Of a DNA stretch of 64,000 nt, positions 1 to 7,837 are shown in pieces. The stretch is taken from positions 10,962 through 74,961 of the forward strand of contig SPJV01000104.1 of NCBI GenBank assembly GCA_006844765.1, given 5' to 3'. How positions within the stretch are numbered: the first letter of the stretch is position 1; the number at the start of each line of letters is the position of its first letter. Below the pieces are notes generated by a model. That model made no database searches. It worked only from the letters and a program-made list of their open reading frames with translations, and was not told the origin of the DNA. Position numbers and translations under genes: made by a program. The DNA comes from Alphaproteobacteria bacterium. GTDB taxonomy: Bacteria; Pseudomonadota; Alphaproteobacteria; UBA8366; Aestuariispiraceae.

Positions 1-546
1 TTCCTGAAGGGACCGGTCATCGGGCAGATGGGTGTGGGCTTCGCGGAAGTCAGCCTCTACCTGCTCCTTTAGAACATGCACCGCCGGCGCGATGATGTGG
101 CTGGGCGCTTCCTTGCGGAGCTGGATGATATATTCACCCAGATCCGTTTCGACGACGTCTAGTCCCTTGGCTTCCAGATGGGCGTTCAACGCAATCTCTT
201 CAGAGATCATGCTCTTGCCCTTGGTCACCATCTTCGCGCCGGCCTCATCACATAGGCGGGCAATGATCTCTCGTGCCTCGGTAGCATTTCGGGCCCAATG
301 CACCTGGCCACCGGCCGCAATGACTTTCTCCTCATAGGCTTCGAGGTAGAAGTCGATATTCTCTAAAGTATGGTTTTTGATATCCCGCGCCTGGTCGCGC
401 AATGCATCGAATTCCGGCAGGCGATCCCGGGCAGCTGCCCGTTTATCGACAAAGCCAACCTTCATCTTGCCGAGCGCTTGTTGCAAATTCTCATTGCCAA
501 GGGCTTCGGTGGCGTTCTGCTTAAAGCGGGGGCTGCGGATATCCAT
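1..546 (-). CDS. lutB: Lactate utilisation iron-sulfur protein LutB (partial, N-terminal part)
   Basis: This reading frame starts at an ATG at 546 and stays open to base 1, giving 182 residues; the C-terminal part lies outside the window. The translation matches the N-terminal region of LutB/YkgF, including the stretch VTKGKSMISEEI (about residues 108-119) and YIIQLRKEAPSHIIAPA. The ferredoxin-like cysteines of LutB would be in the missing part. LutABC is a cytoplasmic iron-sulfur complex that oxidises L-lactate to pyruvate. The gene begins only 6 bp after the lutA stop, so the two are surely cotranscribed, and lutC is expected further left. Assignment to the family is firm; lactate as substrate is inferred from the family. 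Confidence 0.93.
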   Translation of the reverse strand, partial: MDIRSPRFKQNATEALGNENLQQALGKMKVGFVDKRAAARDRLPEFDALRDQARDIKNHTLENIDFYLEAYEEKVIAAGGQVHWARNATEAREIIARLCDEAGAKMVTKGKSMISEEIALNAHLEAKGLDVVETDLGEYIIQLRKEAPSHIIAPAVHVLKEQVEADFREAHTHLPDDRSLQE

Positions 547-552
547 CTCTTG

Positions 553-1416
553 TCAGTGTCCCTGATCCGCATCGGTGTCAATGTCAGGCGCAGCACCAAT
601 TGCCGGCCCGTCGGCCCGTCCAGCCAGGACTTCGGCGACATGATAGGCCTTAACCGGGCGCCCTTCACGATGCATTTTCCCAGCCATATTCATCAGACAG
701 CCTAAATCCCCGGCGAGAAGGGTGTCAGCCCCGGAGGCACTGATATTCTCGGTCTTTTCCTCCACCATCTTGTTGGAGATGTCGGGATATTTGACACAGA
801 ATGTCCCGCCGAAGCCGCAACAGACTTCAGCGTGTTTCATTTCCGAGAGCGCAAGTCCCGACACTTTGGAAAGCAGGTGACGCGGTTGCTGTTTGACCCT
901 TAATTCGCGCAAGCCCGAGCAGGAATCGTGGTAGGTTGCGGTTCCATCATATCCCGCATCGATGTCGTCGAATTTCATCACATCGACCAGGAAGGCCATC
1001 AGTTCAAAGGAGCGGCGTGCCAAATCCTGCGCCCGGCGTTGCATTGCCGGATCATCCTCAAACAACTCCGGAAAATGCGCGGAGATCATGCCGCCGCAGG
1101 AGCCTGACGGACACACCAGATAGTCGAAAGGCTCGAACGTCTCGATCACCTGGCGGGCGATGGCCCTTGCGTGATCGTTATCTCCGGAATTGAACGCCGG
1201 TTGTCCGCAGCAGGTTTGCGCATCCGGAACTGCCACCCGGCAGCCGGCGCGTTCCAACAGCTCGATCGCGGAAAATCCGACATTGGGCCTAAACAGATCG
1301 ACCAGACAGGTTACGAACAGGCCAACCTTCGGCCCCGCTTTTGACTCTTCCCGCAAGGGACTCTCACTTTTCGATAATTTCTGTAGAGCCGCAAGATGGA
1401 CCGGGCCGACCAGCAT
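553..1416 (-). CDS. lutA: Lactate utilisation protein LutA (CCG-domain Fe-S oxidoreductase subunit)
   Basis: The 287-residue protein has two cysteine-rich CCG domains: C37, CCGQPAF at 69-75 and CPSGSCGG at 102-109 in the first half, and HDSCSG at 163-168 and CCGFGGTFC at 199-207 in the second. These ligate Fe-S or heterodisulfide-reductase-like clusters. It is the first gene of lutA-lutB. LutA proteins usually begin close to the motif VGLFVTCLVDLF, here at residues 31-42, so the first 20-30 residues may not be translated. No Shine-Dalgarno is visible before the ATG at 1416, and an in-frame TTG at residue 21 is an alternative start. The C-terminal tail after residue 260 is rich in Ala and Asp and not typical of the family. 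Confidence 0.92.
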   Translation of the reverse strand: MLVGPVHLAALQKLSKSESPLREESKAGPKVGLFVTCLVDLFRPNVGFSAIELLERAGCRVAVPDAQTCCGQPAFNSGDNDHARAIARQVIETFEPFDYLVCPSGSCGGMISAHFPELFEDDPAMQRRAQDLARRSFELMAFLVDVMKFDDIDAGYDGTATYHDSCSGLRELRVKQQPRHLLSKVSGLALSEMKHAEVCCGFGGTFCVKYPDISNKMVEEKTENISASGADTLLAGDLGCLMNMAGKMHREGRPVKAYHVAEVLAGRADGPAIGAAPDIDTDADQGH

Positions 1417-1482
1417 GGCAAGGGAGGAGCGTTTATCGCTCTCCCTCGCGCGGTTGAACTTGTGGCAGAATGGCTCGAAAAG

Positions 1483-2265
1483 TCAGAAGGTGATCTTTTG
1501 CGCCGCGATGATACGTCCTGTGTCGGGCTCTTGTATCAAGACAGCGCAACCGCCATCGCCGGCCAATTGATTGGCTGATACGGAAACGTCGACATGCTCA
1601 CCCGACCATTGCGCGATCCGGGACAATGATCGGACCGTATTGGCGTTGATCAGCCGCTTGCCGGCATTCTCACCGCGCGGCACGTCGGTTTCATGCTTCT
1701 TGTCAAAACCGACCAGTACAATGTCGTAGGTGCCTTTGCTGTTTTGCGTCCCGGTGACCTGGACGGACAAGGCACCATCGTTTTGTTTCAGAGTGACCAC
1801 CGGACTGTTGCCATCAACCTTTTGCTCCATCGCAACCGCATCGATGCGTGCGGCGACCGCCGCCCGTCTGGAACCGATTTCATCCGAGCGACCGCCGATC
1901 ACCATTTGCGGCGTGTAGACATAGCGCCCGCCAATCCGCCGGACATAATCCCGCTGCCGCTGGGTATAAGCTGGCGACGCAAAGGGGTCTTTCCAGCCGA
2001 TATAGTCCCAATAGTCGACGTGATACTCCAGCGCGATGATGTCCGACCGGGCGGCGAGTTCGTGAAGATAGGCCTCAGCCGGAGGGCAGGAATAGCAGCC
2101 CTGGCTTGTGAATAGCTCCACCACAACGGGGGATGTGGCATCGCTGTCTTCCGCCCGGACCATGGCAGGGCCGATTACCAATGTGATCATAGCGGCCAAG
2201 CCGACAGAAGCACGGATCAGGTGCGCAATAAAGGGCGGGCGGATTTGAAGAAGGTGATTTCGCAT
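1483..2265 (-). CDS. Secreted DUF1223 thioredoxin-like protein
   Basis: The 260-residue protein has a basic N-terminus, a hydrophobic segment (about 15-36) and a probable signal cleavage site after residues 36-38, so it should be periplasmic. The mature part begins VVVELFTSQGCYSCPPAEAY, which is the DUF1223 signature; C57 and C60 form a CxxC motif as in thioredoxin-fold proteins. Later conserved pieces are HVDYWDYIGWKDPF and YTPQMVIGG. Family members are widespread in alphaproteobacteria, but their function is not established. The C-terminal half (about 150-260) looks like a beta-rich domain. It follows lutA by 66 bp on the same strand but in upstream position, so a functional link to lactate use is doubtful. 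Confidence 0.88.
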   Translation of the reverse strand: MRNHLLQIRPPFIAHLIRASVGLAAMITLVIGPAMVRAEDSDATSPVVVELFTSQGCYSCPPAEAYLHELAARSDIIALEYHVDYWDYIGWKDPFASPAYTQRQRDYVRRIGGRYVYTPQMVIGGRSDEIGSRRAAVAARIDAVAMEQKVDGNSPVVTLKQNDGALSVQVTGTQNSKGTYDIVLVGFDKKHETDVPRGENAGKRLINANTVRSLSRIAQWSGEHVDVSVSANQLAGDGGCAVLIQEPDTGRIIAAQKITF

Positions 2266-2349
2266 ACCCGGAACTTAATCGCCCGACCCGCTCGCTCACC
2301 AATCACAATCGGGTGAAATCAGTGAGGCGGAATGTGATCGGGACCATGC

Positions 2350-3279
2350 CTAACCGGAGACCGCCGCCGCGGGTGGCGTATTTGTGGCGGAAACCTCGAC
2401 ATGGACACTCAGATCCTGAAACGCCTCTGCAGGGCCGAAAAAGGAGCCTGATACCGGAACGGCCTGTTGTGGTGTTCGGGCAACGGCGACGCGGATCAGA
2501 TTTGCCCCGCCGGCAATGCCATTTGTCGGATCGAATTCCACCCACCCAGAGCCGGGCAGGTAGATCCGGACCCAGGCATGGGTGGCACCTGCGCCTTTGT
2601 AACCAATCTGCGCGGCGTCACCGGACATGGCTTGATGGTCCAGGTAGGGATCGTAGAGATAGCCGGAGACGAAACGCGCGCCGAGGCCAAGCGCCCGTGC
2701 TGCTTCCATAAAAAACAGCGCAAAGTCTCGGCAGCTTCCCACCCCGCGCGCCATGGTCTCTGCGGGTGTTTGCGTGCCATGGGCATCGCGCCGTTCGTAA
2801 TCGAACATGGCGGGGATCGCCCGGTTCATCCGCATCAAGACTTCCCAGGTATCGCCGCTACCGCCGGGACCCAGTTGGCTCCAGGCCCATTGTGAAACCG
2901 GGTCGTCCGGGCTTGCGTGGTGGCAAGCTGCCCCTTTGCCAAGATCCGCCAAGTCTTCAGAACTATAGGCGAAGGGTATCTTGCGGGCGGAATCCTCCAG
3001 GGTTTCGAAGTCAGGTACACTTAAACCGTAGTGATCGACCTCGCAGATGGATTCAATTGTCAGCCGGTCGAGCATCTCATCAAATTTCACACGCGCAATG
3101 GAGTTACCGAAAACATCATGGACATAATGCACCGAAAACGCGGGGGAAATCCTTAGTGACGCAGAGATCAGACGCACATCATGACTGTCCCGTGGCCGCA
3201 TCATGAGGCGATGCTCACCAAAGCGGACAGGCCGGTCATAGCGATATTCAGTTAGGTGTCGGACGGTAAGACGGCTCAT
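2350..3279 (-). CDS. Transglutaminase-like cysteine protease family protein
   Basis: This 309-residue protein has the two-part build of bacterial transglutaminase-like proteins: an N-terminal beta-rich domain starting SRLTVRHLTEYRYDRPV, and a papain-like core. The catalytic triad is visible as Cys in GVGSCRDFA (about residue 183), His in THAWVRIYLPG (about 234) and Asp in EFDPTNG (about 250). There is no signal peptide, so it should be cytoplasmic. The frame is open upstream to a TTG at 3288, but the ATG at 3279 fits the usual N-terminus better. Such genes are often near alpha-E proteins or proteasome-type peptidases; neither is present here, so the substrate cannot be guessed. Confidence 0.9.
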   Translation of the reverse strand: MSRLTVRHLTEYRYDRPVRFGEHRLMMRPRDSHDVRLISASLRISPAFSVHYVHDVFGNSIARVKFDEMLDRLTIESICEVDHYGLSVPDFETLEDSARKIPFAYSSEDLADLGKGAACHHASPDDPVSQWAWSQLGPGGSGDTWEVLMRMNRAIPAMFDYERRDAHGTQTPAETMARGVGSCRDFALFFMEAARALGLGARFVSGYLYDPYLDHQAMSGDAAQIGYKGAGATHAWVRIYLPGSGWVEFDPTNGIAGGANLIRVAVARTPQQAVPVSGSFFGPAEAFQDLSVHVEVSATNTPPAAAVSG

Positions 3280-3423
3280 GGCTGGCAAGCATATAGCGTG
3301 AATCGACTGGAAACAGTTAGTGAAATATTTGCGGATGCGGCACTTGCGGCAGCCTTTAGCATATTTTACAGGACGCCTTTCCGCGATTAAACTACTTTTC
3401 TATCGGGATTGGAGCATAGATTT

Positions 3424-5283
3424 ATGCGAAAACCAGGGATAAGCCCGCGTGGCGGTCCCGATGTTGCGAGCCGCTACGACGGATTTTTGAGGGCCGTTCT
3501 CAATTGTGAGGAGAATGCCCAACATGCCGAATTGCGCGTTCTTATGGATGCTTTGACAGTACCGGTTTTCGCAAAAGACGCCCACGGTCGATTTACATTT
3601 GGCAACTCTAGCTTTCTAGACATGCTCGGGTACGACTGGGATGACGTGAAATGCCGGACAGTCGAAGATATTGCGCCGGACGACTTAGTCGCAGTGAATC
3701 ACCATCAGGATGTAGCCCTGGCAAAAGACGGTGGCGTCCAGATTTACGAAAAGCAGGTCAAAACAGCGTCCGGTGAACTGCGCGACTTTGTCTTCAACAA
3801 GACAGCCATTTGGGATGATGATGACACACCGCTCGGCATCGTGGGTGTCATGCTGGATGTCTCAGAAAAGAACGCATTGCGTGAAACGTTAGCGCTCAAA
3901 ACCATCGACCTTGATGAGCGGATGAAGGAGCAGAGATGTCACTATGCCCTCTCCTCTTTGTTGTTCACTGTTGATGGCGATCAAACCGCATTGCTGCAGG
4001 ATGCGATAAACATCGTACCGTCCGGTTTTCAATTTCCTGACCTTGCCGAAGCCCATCTTGTATTGGCCGACCACGATGTGCGAACCCCGGGATTTCGACC
4101 AACGCCATGGGCGATTCGGGTTGAAATAGTCTCTGCCCGGACCGGCGAGGAATTGGGTTATCTGGAAGTCGTTTACACGGACCACCTGCCCGAGATGGGC
4201 AAGAACCCCTTCTTAAAAGAAGAAATCGCTCTGTTAGAGGCGCTTGCCAGAGTTATTGCCCGTTTTCTGGTTAGCAGAGACAACGCTAAGAGGTTAGCCG
4301 AAACCGACAAGCGATGCCGGGCAACGTTTGAACAAGCGGCGGTTGGGATTTCGCATGTGTCTCCCGACGGACGCTTTCTGCGTTTGAATGACTGGGTGTG
4401 CCGCTTCTGGGGGTATTCCCGGGAAGAACTCCTGCAAATGACGTTTCAGGAAATTACGGTTGATGCAGATCTTCAAGAAGACCTGGACAACGCCGCCGGA
4501 CTGCTTTCCGGCAAACTCTCCGATTACCGTATGGAGAAACGGTATCGCCGAAAGGATGGAGACATTGTGTGGGCGCGGCTTACCGTCTCTTTGGTCTATG
4601 ATGCTGCTGGGGCGCCGGACTATTTTATTTCCGTAGTCGAAGATATCTCTGCTGAGCATAAGAGTGCAGAAGATCTTTGGATGTTGAGCAGCAAATTGTC
4701 GGATGCTGTGAAGGGGATCACTGATGTTCTGCTGAAGACACAGGAAAAGCGCGACCCCTATACGGCAGGGCATGAGCGGCGGGTAAGCGAACTGGCGCTG
4801 GCTATTGGCAGGGTGTTTGAGCTTAACCCTGAGCGGTTGCGGACGCTCGAAATGGGGGCGTTGATCCATGATATCGGGAAGCTCACGATACCGGCGAGTT
4901 TGCTCACAAAACCGGGGCGGCTGAGCGACGAGGAATTCGCCCTTATCAAGACGCATCCGAAGTCCGGTTTCGATGTTGTCGATGATACGGCGCTGCCTGA
5001 CATAGTTGCGGATATAGCCTTGCATCATCATGAGCGATGGGATGGCAGTGGCTATCCGCACGGTCTGGTAGGGGAGGAAATCTCACTGGAAGCCCGCATT
5101 GTCGCCTTGGCGGATTGTTTTGAGGCCGTTGTCTCGCACCGTCCTTACCGACCGGCCCTTGGCGCAGAGGTCGCCTTGGACATTGTCCAAAAAGGGTCGG
5201 GCGCTTCGTTCGATCCCAAGGTTGTTCAGGCTTTCGACACGGTTCTGGCGGAGCGGGAGATTGACTGGATTGCTCTCGACTGA
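3424..5283 (+). CDS. PAS/GAF-like/PAS sensor with HD-GYP c-di-GMP phosphodiesterase domain
   Basis: The product (619 residues) carries, in order, a PAS domain (about 40-150), a GAF-like region (about 165-290), a second PAS (about 300-415) and a C-terminal HD-GYP domain (about 445-600). The HD-GYP metal site is clear: HERR at 449, HDIGK with H482-D483, HHHERWDGSGYP with GYP at 543-545, and DCFEA. HD-GYP enzymes hydrolyse cyclic di-GMP to GMP. No membrane segment is visible, so the sensor is cytoplasmic. I chose the ATG at 3424 because GGAG lies 9 bases upstream; a TTG at 3409 would add five residues. It converges on the downstream methyltransferase gene. Confidence 0.92.
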   Translation: MRKPGISPRGGPDVASRYDGFLRAVLNCEENAQHAELRVLMDALTVPVFAKDAHGRFTFGNSSFLDMLGYDWDDVKCRTVEDIAPDDLVAVNHHQDVALAKDGGVQIYEKQVKTASGELRDFVFNKTAIWDDDDTPLGIVGVMLDVSEKNALRETLALKTIDLDERMKEQRCHYALSSLLFTVDGDQTALLQDAINIVPSGFQFPDLAEAHLVLADHDVRTPGFRPTPWAIRVEIVSARTGEELGYLEVVYTDHLPEMGKNPFLKEEIALLEALARVIARFLVSRDNAKRLAETDKRCRATFEQAAVGISHVSPDGRFLRLNDWVCRFWGYSREELLQMTFQEITVDADLQEDLDNAAGLLSGKLSDYRMEKRYRRKDGDIVWARLTVSLVYDAAGAPDYFISVVEDISAEHKSAEDLWMLSSKLSDAVKGITDVLLKTQEKRDPYTAGHERRVSELALAIGRVFELNPERLRTLEMGALIHDIGKLTIPASLLTKPGRLSDEEFALIKTHPKSGFDVVDDTALPDIVADIALHHHERWDGSGYPHGLVGEEISLEARIVALADCFEAVVSHRPYRPALGAEVALDIVQKGSGASFDPKVVQAFDTVLAEREIDWIALD

Positions 5284-5313
5284 GGGGGCTCGAAAGCGTC
5301 GTTTTGCGTGCGT

Positions 5314-6111
5314 CTACTTGAGCCTGAATACCGCCACGACATCGGTTGTATTGTCCCACATGTCGGGGTGCGGCTCGCTCTTGAAATGGACATAGTCGAC
5401 ATGATCCCCGAAGAGGCCAAGGATTTCTTCAGCGTGGTTGACCCGGCCGCCGGAAACGATGGAACCGCTTTCTCGCGCCAGCTCCTCTGATGTTTTTGGG
5501 TTATACTCCCACCCAACCGTGACATAGGCGCCCGGCTTGGCGACACGCAGGACCTCGGATACGGCTTTTTCAACGTCGTTTGAATAGGCAAGCACCCAAC
5601 CCAGTACAATGACATCAAAACTATCGGCGGCGAACGGCATCCGGTGCATATCGCCCAGCTTTACCTTTTCCGAATAGCTGATCAGGTCGAGACCGGTGAT
5701 GTTTTCTTCCCTGAAGCCCGCTGCCAGCAGGATGAACAACTCATTCTCTGTGCGCGGACCGACGGTAAGGACTTTCGCTGTTTCAAGCTTTACGCAGAGG
5801 TGAAAAATTCCCAGCAATGGCGCGATTATCCGCCAAGGACGTTCCAAGGCAGAGGCTGACTTAAGGCCGTTCAAATTATGCAGGACAGTGTTGGTGATGG
5901 AGGCGTCGCCATCCTCCAGGGTTTGGATATCGGCTTCGCCCAAAGACTTTATGCGCCGGGCCGCCAGATTGATCCGTGCCACGGGAATATGCAGCAGCTG
6001 CAAGGGGCTCCGACGCAGGAATCCAATAATTTCTTCCAGGAATTCAGCAGGGACTTTCAAGGGCAAGCCGGTGCTCCGCCGTCGTGCGGGTCGTTTTGGA
6101 TCGCGTCCCAT
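5314..6111 (-). CDS. Class I SAM-dependent methyltransferase-like protein
   Basis: The 265-residue protein has a methyltransferase-11-like core in its second half: AKVLTVGPRTENE (motif I region), ITGLDLISYSEKVKLGDMH, a segment PFAADSFDVIVLGWVLAYS typical of motifs II-III, and EVLRVAKPGAYVTVGW. The first 100 residues are basic and helical and not recognisable. Motif I is degenerate (VGPRTENE rather than a glycine-rich loop), so the substrate and even activity are uncertain. It is transcribed alone, divergent from azoR and convergent with the HD-GYP gene, with 30 bp between the two stops. Confidence 0.75.
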   Translation of the reverse strand: MGRDPKRPARRRSTGLPLKVPAEFLEEIIGFLRRSPLQLLHIPVARINLAARRIKSLGEADIQTLEDGDASITNTVLHNLNGLKSASALERPWRIIAPLLGIFHLCVKLETAKVLTVGPRTENELFILLAAGFREENITGLDLISYSEKVKLGDMHRMPFAADSFDVIVLGWVLAYSNDVEKAVSEVLRVAKPGAYVTVGWEYNPKTSEELARESGSIVSGGRVNHAEEILGLFGDHVDYVHFKSEPHPDMWDNTTDVVAVFRLK

Positions 6112-6211
6112 ATCTCGTCCGTCCCTCAGTCTCTTGCCAGTTCTTAAACTCTGCGCCGCTTTGTTGGCTCTGTCCAGGTCTCGCGGAATCGCAGGAAATA
6201 GATCGAAAATG

Positions 6212-6245
6212 GAAACAATATGTTTAAAAAATGCACAATTGTTTC
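6212..6245. promoter_or_regulatory. 8-bp inverted repeat in the azoR/methyltransferase divergent promoter region
   Basis: GAAACAAT at 6212-6219 and its exact complement ATTGTTTC at 6238-6245 are separated by 18 AT-rich bases. They sit 64-97 bp upstream of azoR and 101-134 bp upstream of the methyltransferase gene. This could be an operator for a dimeric regulator. No regulator gene is adjacent. Confidence 0.35.
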
Positions 6246-6308
6246 ATTCCAAGCTCAGGGCCACATTCTTTCCATCGAAACACAACGCTTCTGAGAAGGA
6301 GAAATCCC

Positions 6309-6920
6309 ATGAGTGATACGAAACCTGTTCTGCTCCGGGTTGATGCCAGCATGCGCGAAGAAGACTCCGTGACGCGTCAGCTCTCTGACCGCCTTGTCGA
6401 TCTTTTGAAATCCCGCATGGATAACCTGCAGGTTAACCGGCTCGATCTTGCAGAAACATCGGTTCCTTTGATCGATGAGGCCTGGATCGGCGCGAACTTC
6501 ACGGATCCCGCCGATCGGACTGACGCGCAGCGTGATCGGCTGGCCGGGTCGGATGCCCTGGTTGCTGGTCTGAAGGCAGCAGATATCTTGGTTATCGCTG
6601 TGCCGATTTACAATTTTGGTGTGCCGGCAGCGCTCAAAGCCTGGATCGATCAAATTGCCCGGGCGCGGGAGACATTTCGGTATACGGAAAATGGTCCGGT
6701 CGGGCTCCTGGAAGGTAAGAAAGCCTATTTGGTTATCGCCTCTGGTGGCACGCCGGTCGATAGCCCGATAGATTTCGCCACACCTTATATGCGCCATGTC
6801 ATGAAGTTTGTTGGCATTGACGATGTTACCGTCGTTGCGGCCGAACAGCTGATGGCACGCGGCGAAGAAGCCATCGACGCCGCCCTGGCCGAGATCGAGG
6901 CGGTACCTCAGGCAGCGTGA
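6309..6920 (+). CDS. azoR: FMN-dependent NADH-azoreductase
   Basis: This 203-residue flavodoxin-fold protein matches AzoR in length and layout: an N-terminal strand VLLRVDASMREEDSVTR binding the FMN phosphate, PIYNFGVPAALKAWIDQI (about 95-112) and a glycine-rich stretch VIASGGTPVDSP (about 143-154). AzoR is a cytosolic homodimer that reduces quinones and azo compounds with NADH through FMN. The frame is open 78 bases further upstream, but AAGGAG at 6295-6300 lies 8 bases before the ATG at 6309, which settles the start. It stands alone, divergent from the methyltransferase gene; tRNA trailer repeats begin about 30 bp after its stop. Confidence 0.92.
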   Translation: MSDTKPVLLRVDASMREEDSVTRQLSDRLVDLLKSRMDNLQVNRLDLAETSVPLIDEAWIGANFTDPADRTDAQRDRLAGSDALVAGLKAADILVIAVPIYNFGVPAALKAWIDQIARARETFRYTENGPVGLLEGKKAYLVIASGGTPVDSPIDFATPYMRHVMKFVGIDDVTVVAAEQLMARGEEAIDAALAEIEAVPQAA

Positions 6921-6950
6921 TTGTTATCTAAGACTGCGCGCGTTTGAACA

Positions 6951-7392
6951 TGAGTAAGCTCTCGCGGTTTGCTTTTCAAACAGCTGCCGCTAAGTGCTGA
7001 TGGGGAGAATAGTACGCTTTCTTACGAAAGCGGGGTGGTGTTGCAGGCCGGTGCATGTATGAACATGAGTAAGCTCTCGCGGTTTGCTTCGCAAACAGCT
7101 GCCGCTAAGTGCCGATGGAGGGAATAGCGCGCTTTCCTTTGGAAAGCGGGGTGGTGCCGCAGGCCGGCGTGCCTTTGAGCATGAGTAAGCTCTCGCGGTT
7201 TGCTTTGCAAACAGCTGCCGCTAAGTGCCGATGGGGGGAATAGCACGCTTTCCTTTGGAAAGCGGGGTGGTGCCGCAGGCCGGCGTGCCTTTGAGCATGA
7301 GTAAGCTCTCGCGGTTTGCTTCGCAAACAGCTGCCGCTAAGTGCCGATGGTGGAAATAGTACGCTTTCCTTTGGAAAGCGGGGTGGTGCCGC
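6951..7392 (-). repeat. Four 116-bp tandem repeats trailing tRNA-Thr, units carrying the tRNA 3' end
   Basis: Four tandem units begin (plus strand) at 6951, 7066, 7182 and 7298, giving a period of 115-116 bp; the fourth unit ends inside the tRNA-Thr gene. Each of units 1-3 ends in GCGGGGTGGTG followed by CCGCAGGCCGG or a near variant. On the tRNA strand this is GCGGCACCA, the last nine bases of the tRNA including its CCA. Each unit also holds two hairpins: CGCTTTCC/GGAAAGCG, and GTTTGC/GCAAAC inside a longer GCGG/CCGC stem. The layout recalls the repeats distal to tyrT in E. coli, which also duplicate the tRNA 3' end. Unit 1 is the most divergent yet keeps both hairpins. Each of the three complete units also has a short ORF on the tRNA strand. 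Confidence 0.9.
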
Positions 7393-7459
7393 CAAGGTGA
7401 CTCGAACACCTGACCTACGCATTACGAATGCGCCGCTCTACCAACTGAGCTATGGCGGC
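7384..7459 (-). tRNA. tRNA-Thr (anticodon CGU)
   Basis: Read on the minus strand, the 76-nt gene folds as a cloverleaf. The acceptor GCCGCCA pairs with TGGCGGC, followed by discriminator A and an encoded CCA. The D stem is GCTC/GAGC, the anticodon stem GCGCA/TGCGT, and the T arm holds TTCGAGT between AGGTG and CACCT. The anticodon loop TTCGTAA puts CGT at positions 34-36, reading ACG (Thr). The gene is single. Its 3' end is fused to the tandem repeats described separately. Confidence 0.96.
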
Positions 7460-7480
7460 AATGCTTTTGCAAGCGGCGGG

Positions 7481-7509
7481 AACTTAGTCGAGCGCTGGCT
7501 GGTTTTCAA
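7481..7509 (-). promoter_or_regulatory. Sigma-70-type promoter of tRNA-Thr
   Basis: On the minus strand TTGAAA (7504-7509) and TAAGTT (7481-7486) are separated by exactly 17 bp. They lie just upstream of the tRNA 5' end at 7459, so transcription would begin about 10-15 nt before the mature tRNA. Confidence 0.6.
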
Positions 7510-7514
7510 TCTGT

Positions 7515-7818
7515 TTGACACCCTTTTTCGCGTGAAAATGCGATGGTTGCCATCAATTTTGGAAAAAATAGCCCTGATGTGATGGCGATCACCGCCCTGG
7601 CGGAAAGAATGTGCGAATGTTGTTTCATCAGACGGGACGGACCCGGGGCGCGTTTTATGCCTTTCGCGACTTGATCCGATCCACCCCAGCCAAATTGCTG
7701 CGGGATGCCTGGGTCCTCCCGGGCGAGACTGACCAGAGTTTGATTTCCTTACCTCCCTGTGACGAGCCTTGATACCGGCTTCTCTACCATGAGAAGCCGG
7801 TCTTTCTTTCTTTCTTTT
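7515..7818 (+). ncRNA. Possible plus-strand small transcript with own promoter and terminator
   Basis: The 377 bp between tRNA-Thr and comM hold no convincing coding frame. On the plus strand a consensus -35 box TTGACA (7515-7520) is followed after 18 bp by TGCGAT, and a strong intrinsic terminator lies at 7774-7818. A transcript of about 260 nt is therefore possible. I cannot assign it to a known RNA family; I considered 6S and SRP RNA but did not find their conserved cores. The -10 box is poor, so this is tentative. Confidence 0.25.
7774..7818 (+). terminator. Strong intrinsic terminator, plus strand
   Basis: ACCGGCTTCTC (7774-7784) and GAGAAGCCGGT (7791-7801) form a perfect 11-bp stem with a 6-nt loop, followed on the plus strand by a CTTT-repeat tail to 7818. 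The T-rich side is on the plus strand only, although the nearest genes on both sides are on the minus strand. It may also act as a barrier between comM and the tRNA. Confidence 0.8.
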
Positions 7819-7837
7819 AGTGCCTGTTTGGCCCGGT

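Noticed and set aside
4294..5061. Minus-strand frame inside the HD-GYP gene
   Set aside because: Shadow frame; the plus-strand frame has all HD-GYP motifs.
6951..7392. CRISPR array
   Set aside because: Units are 116 bp, nearly identical throughout with no variable spacers, and end in a tRNA gene.
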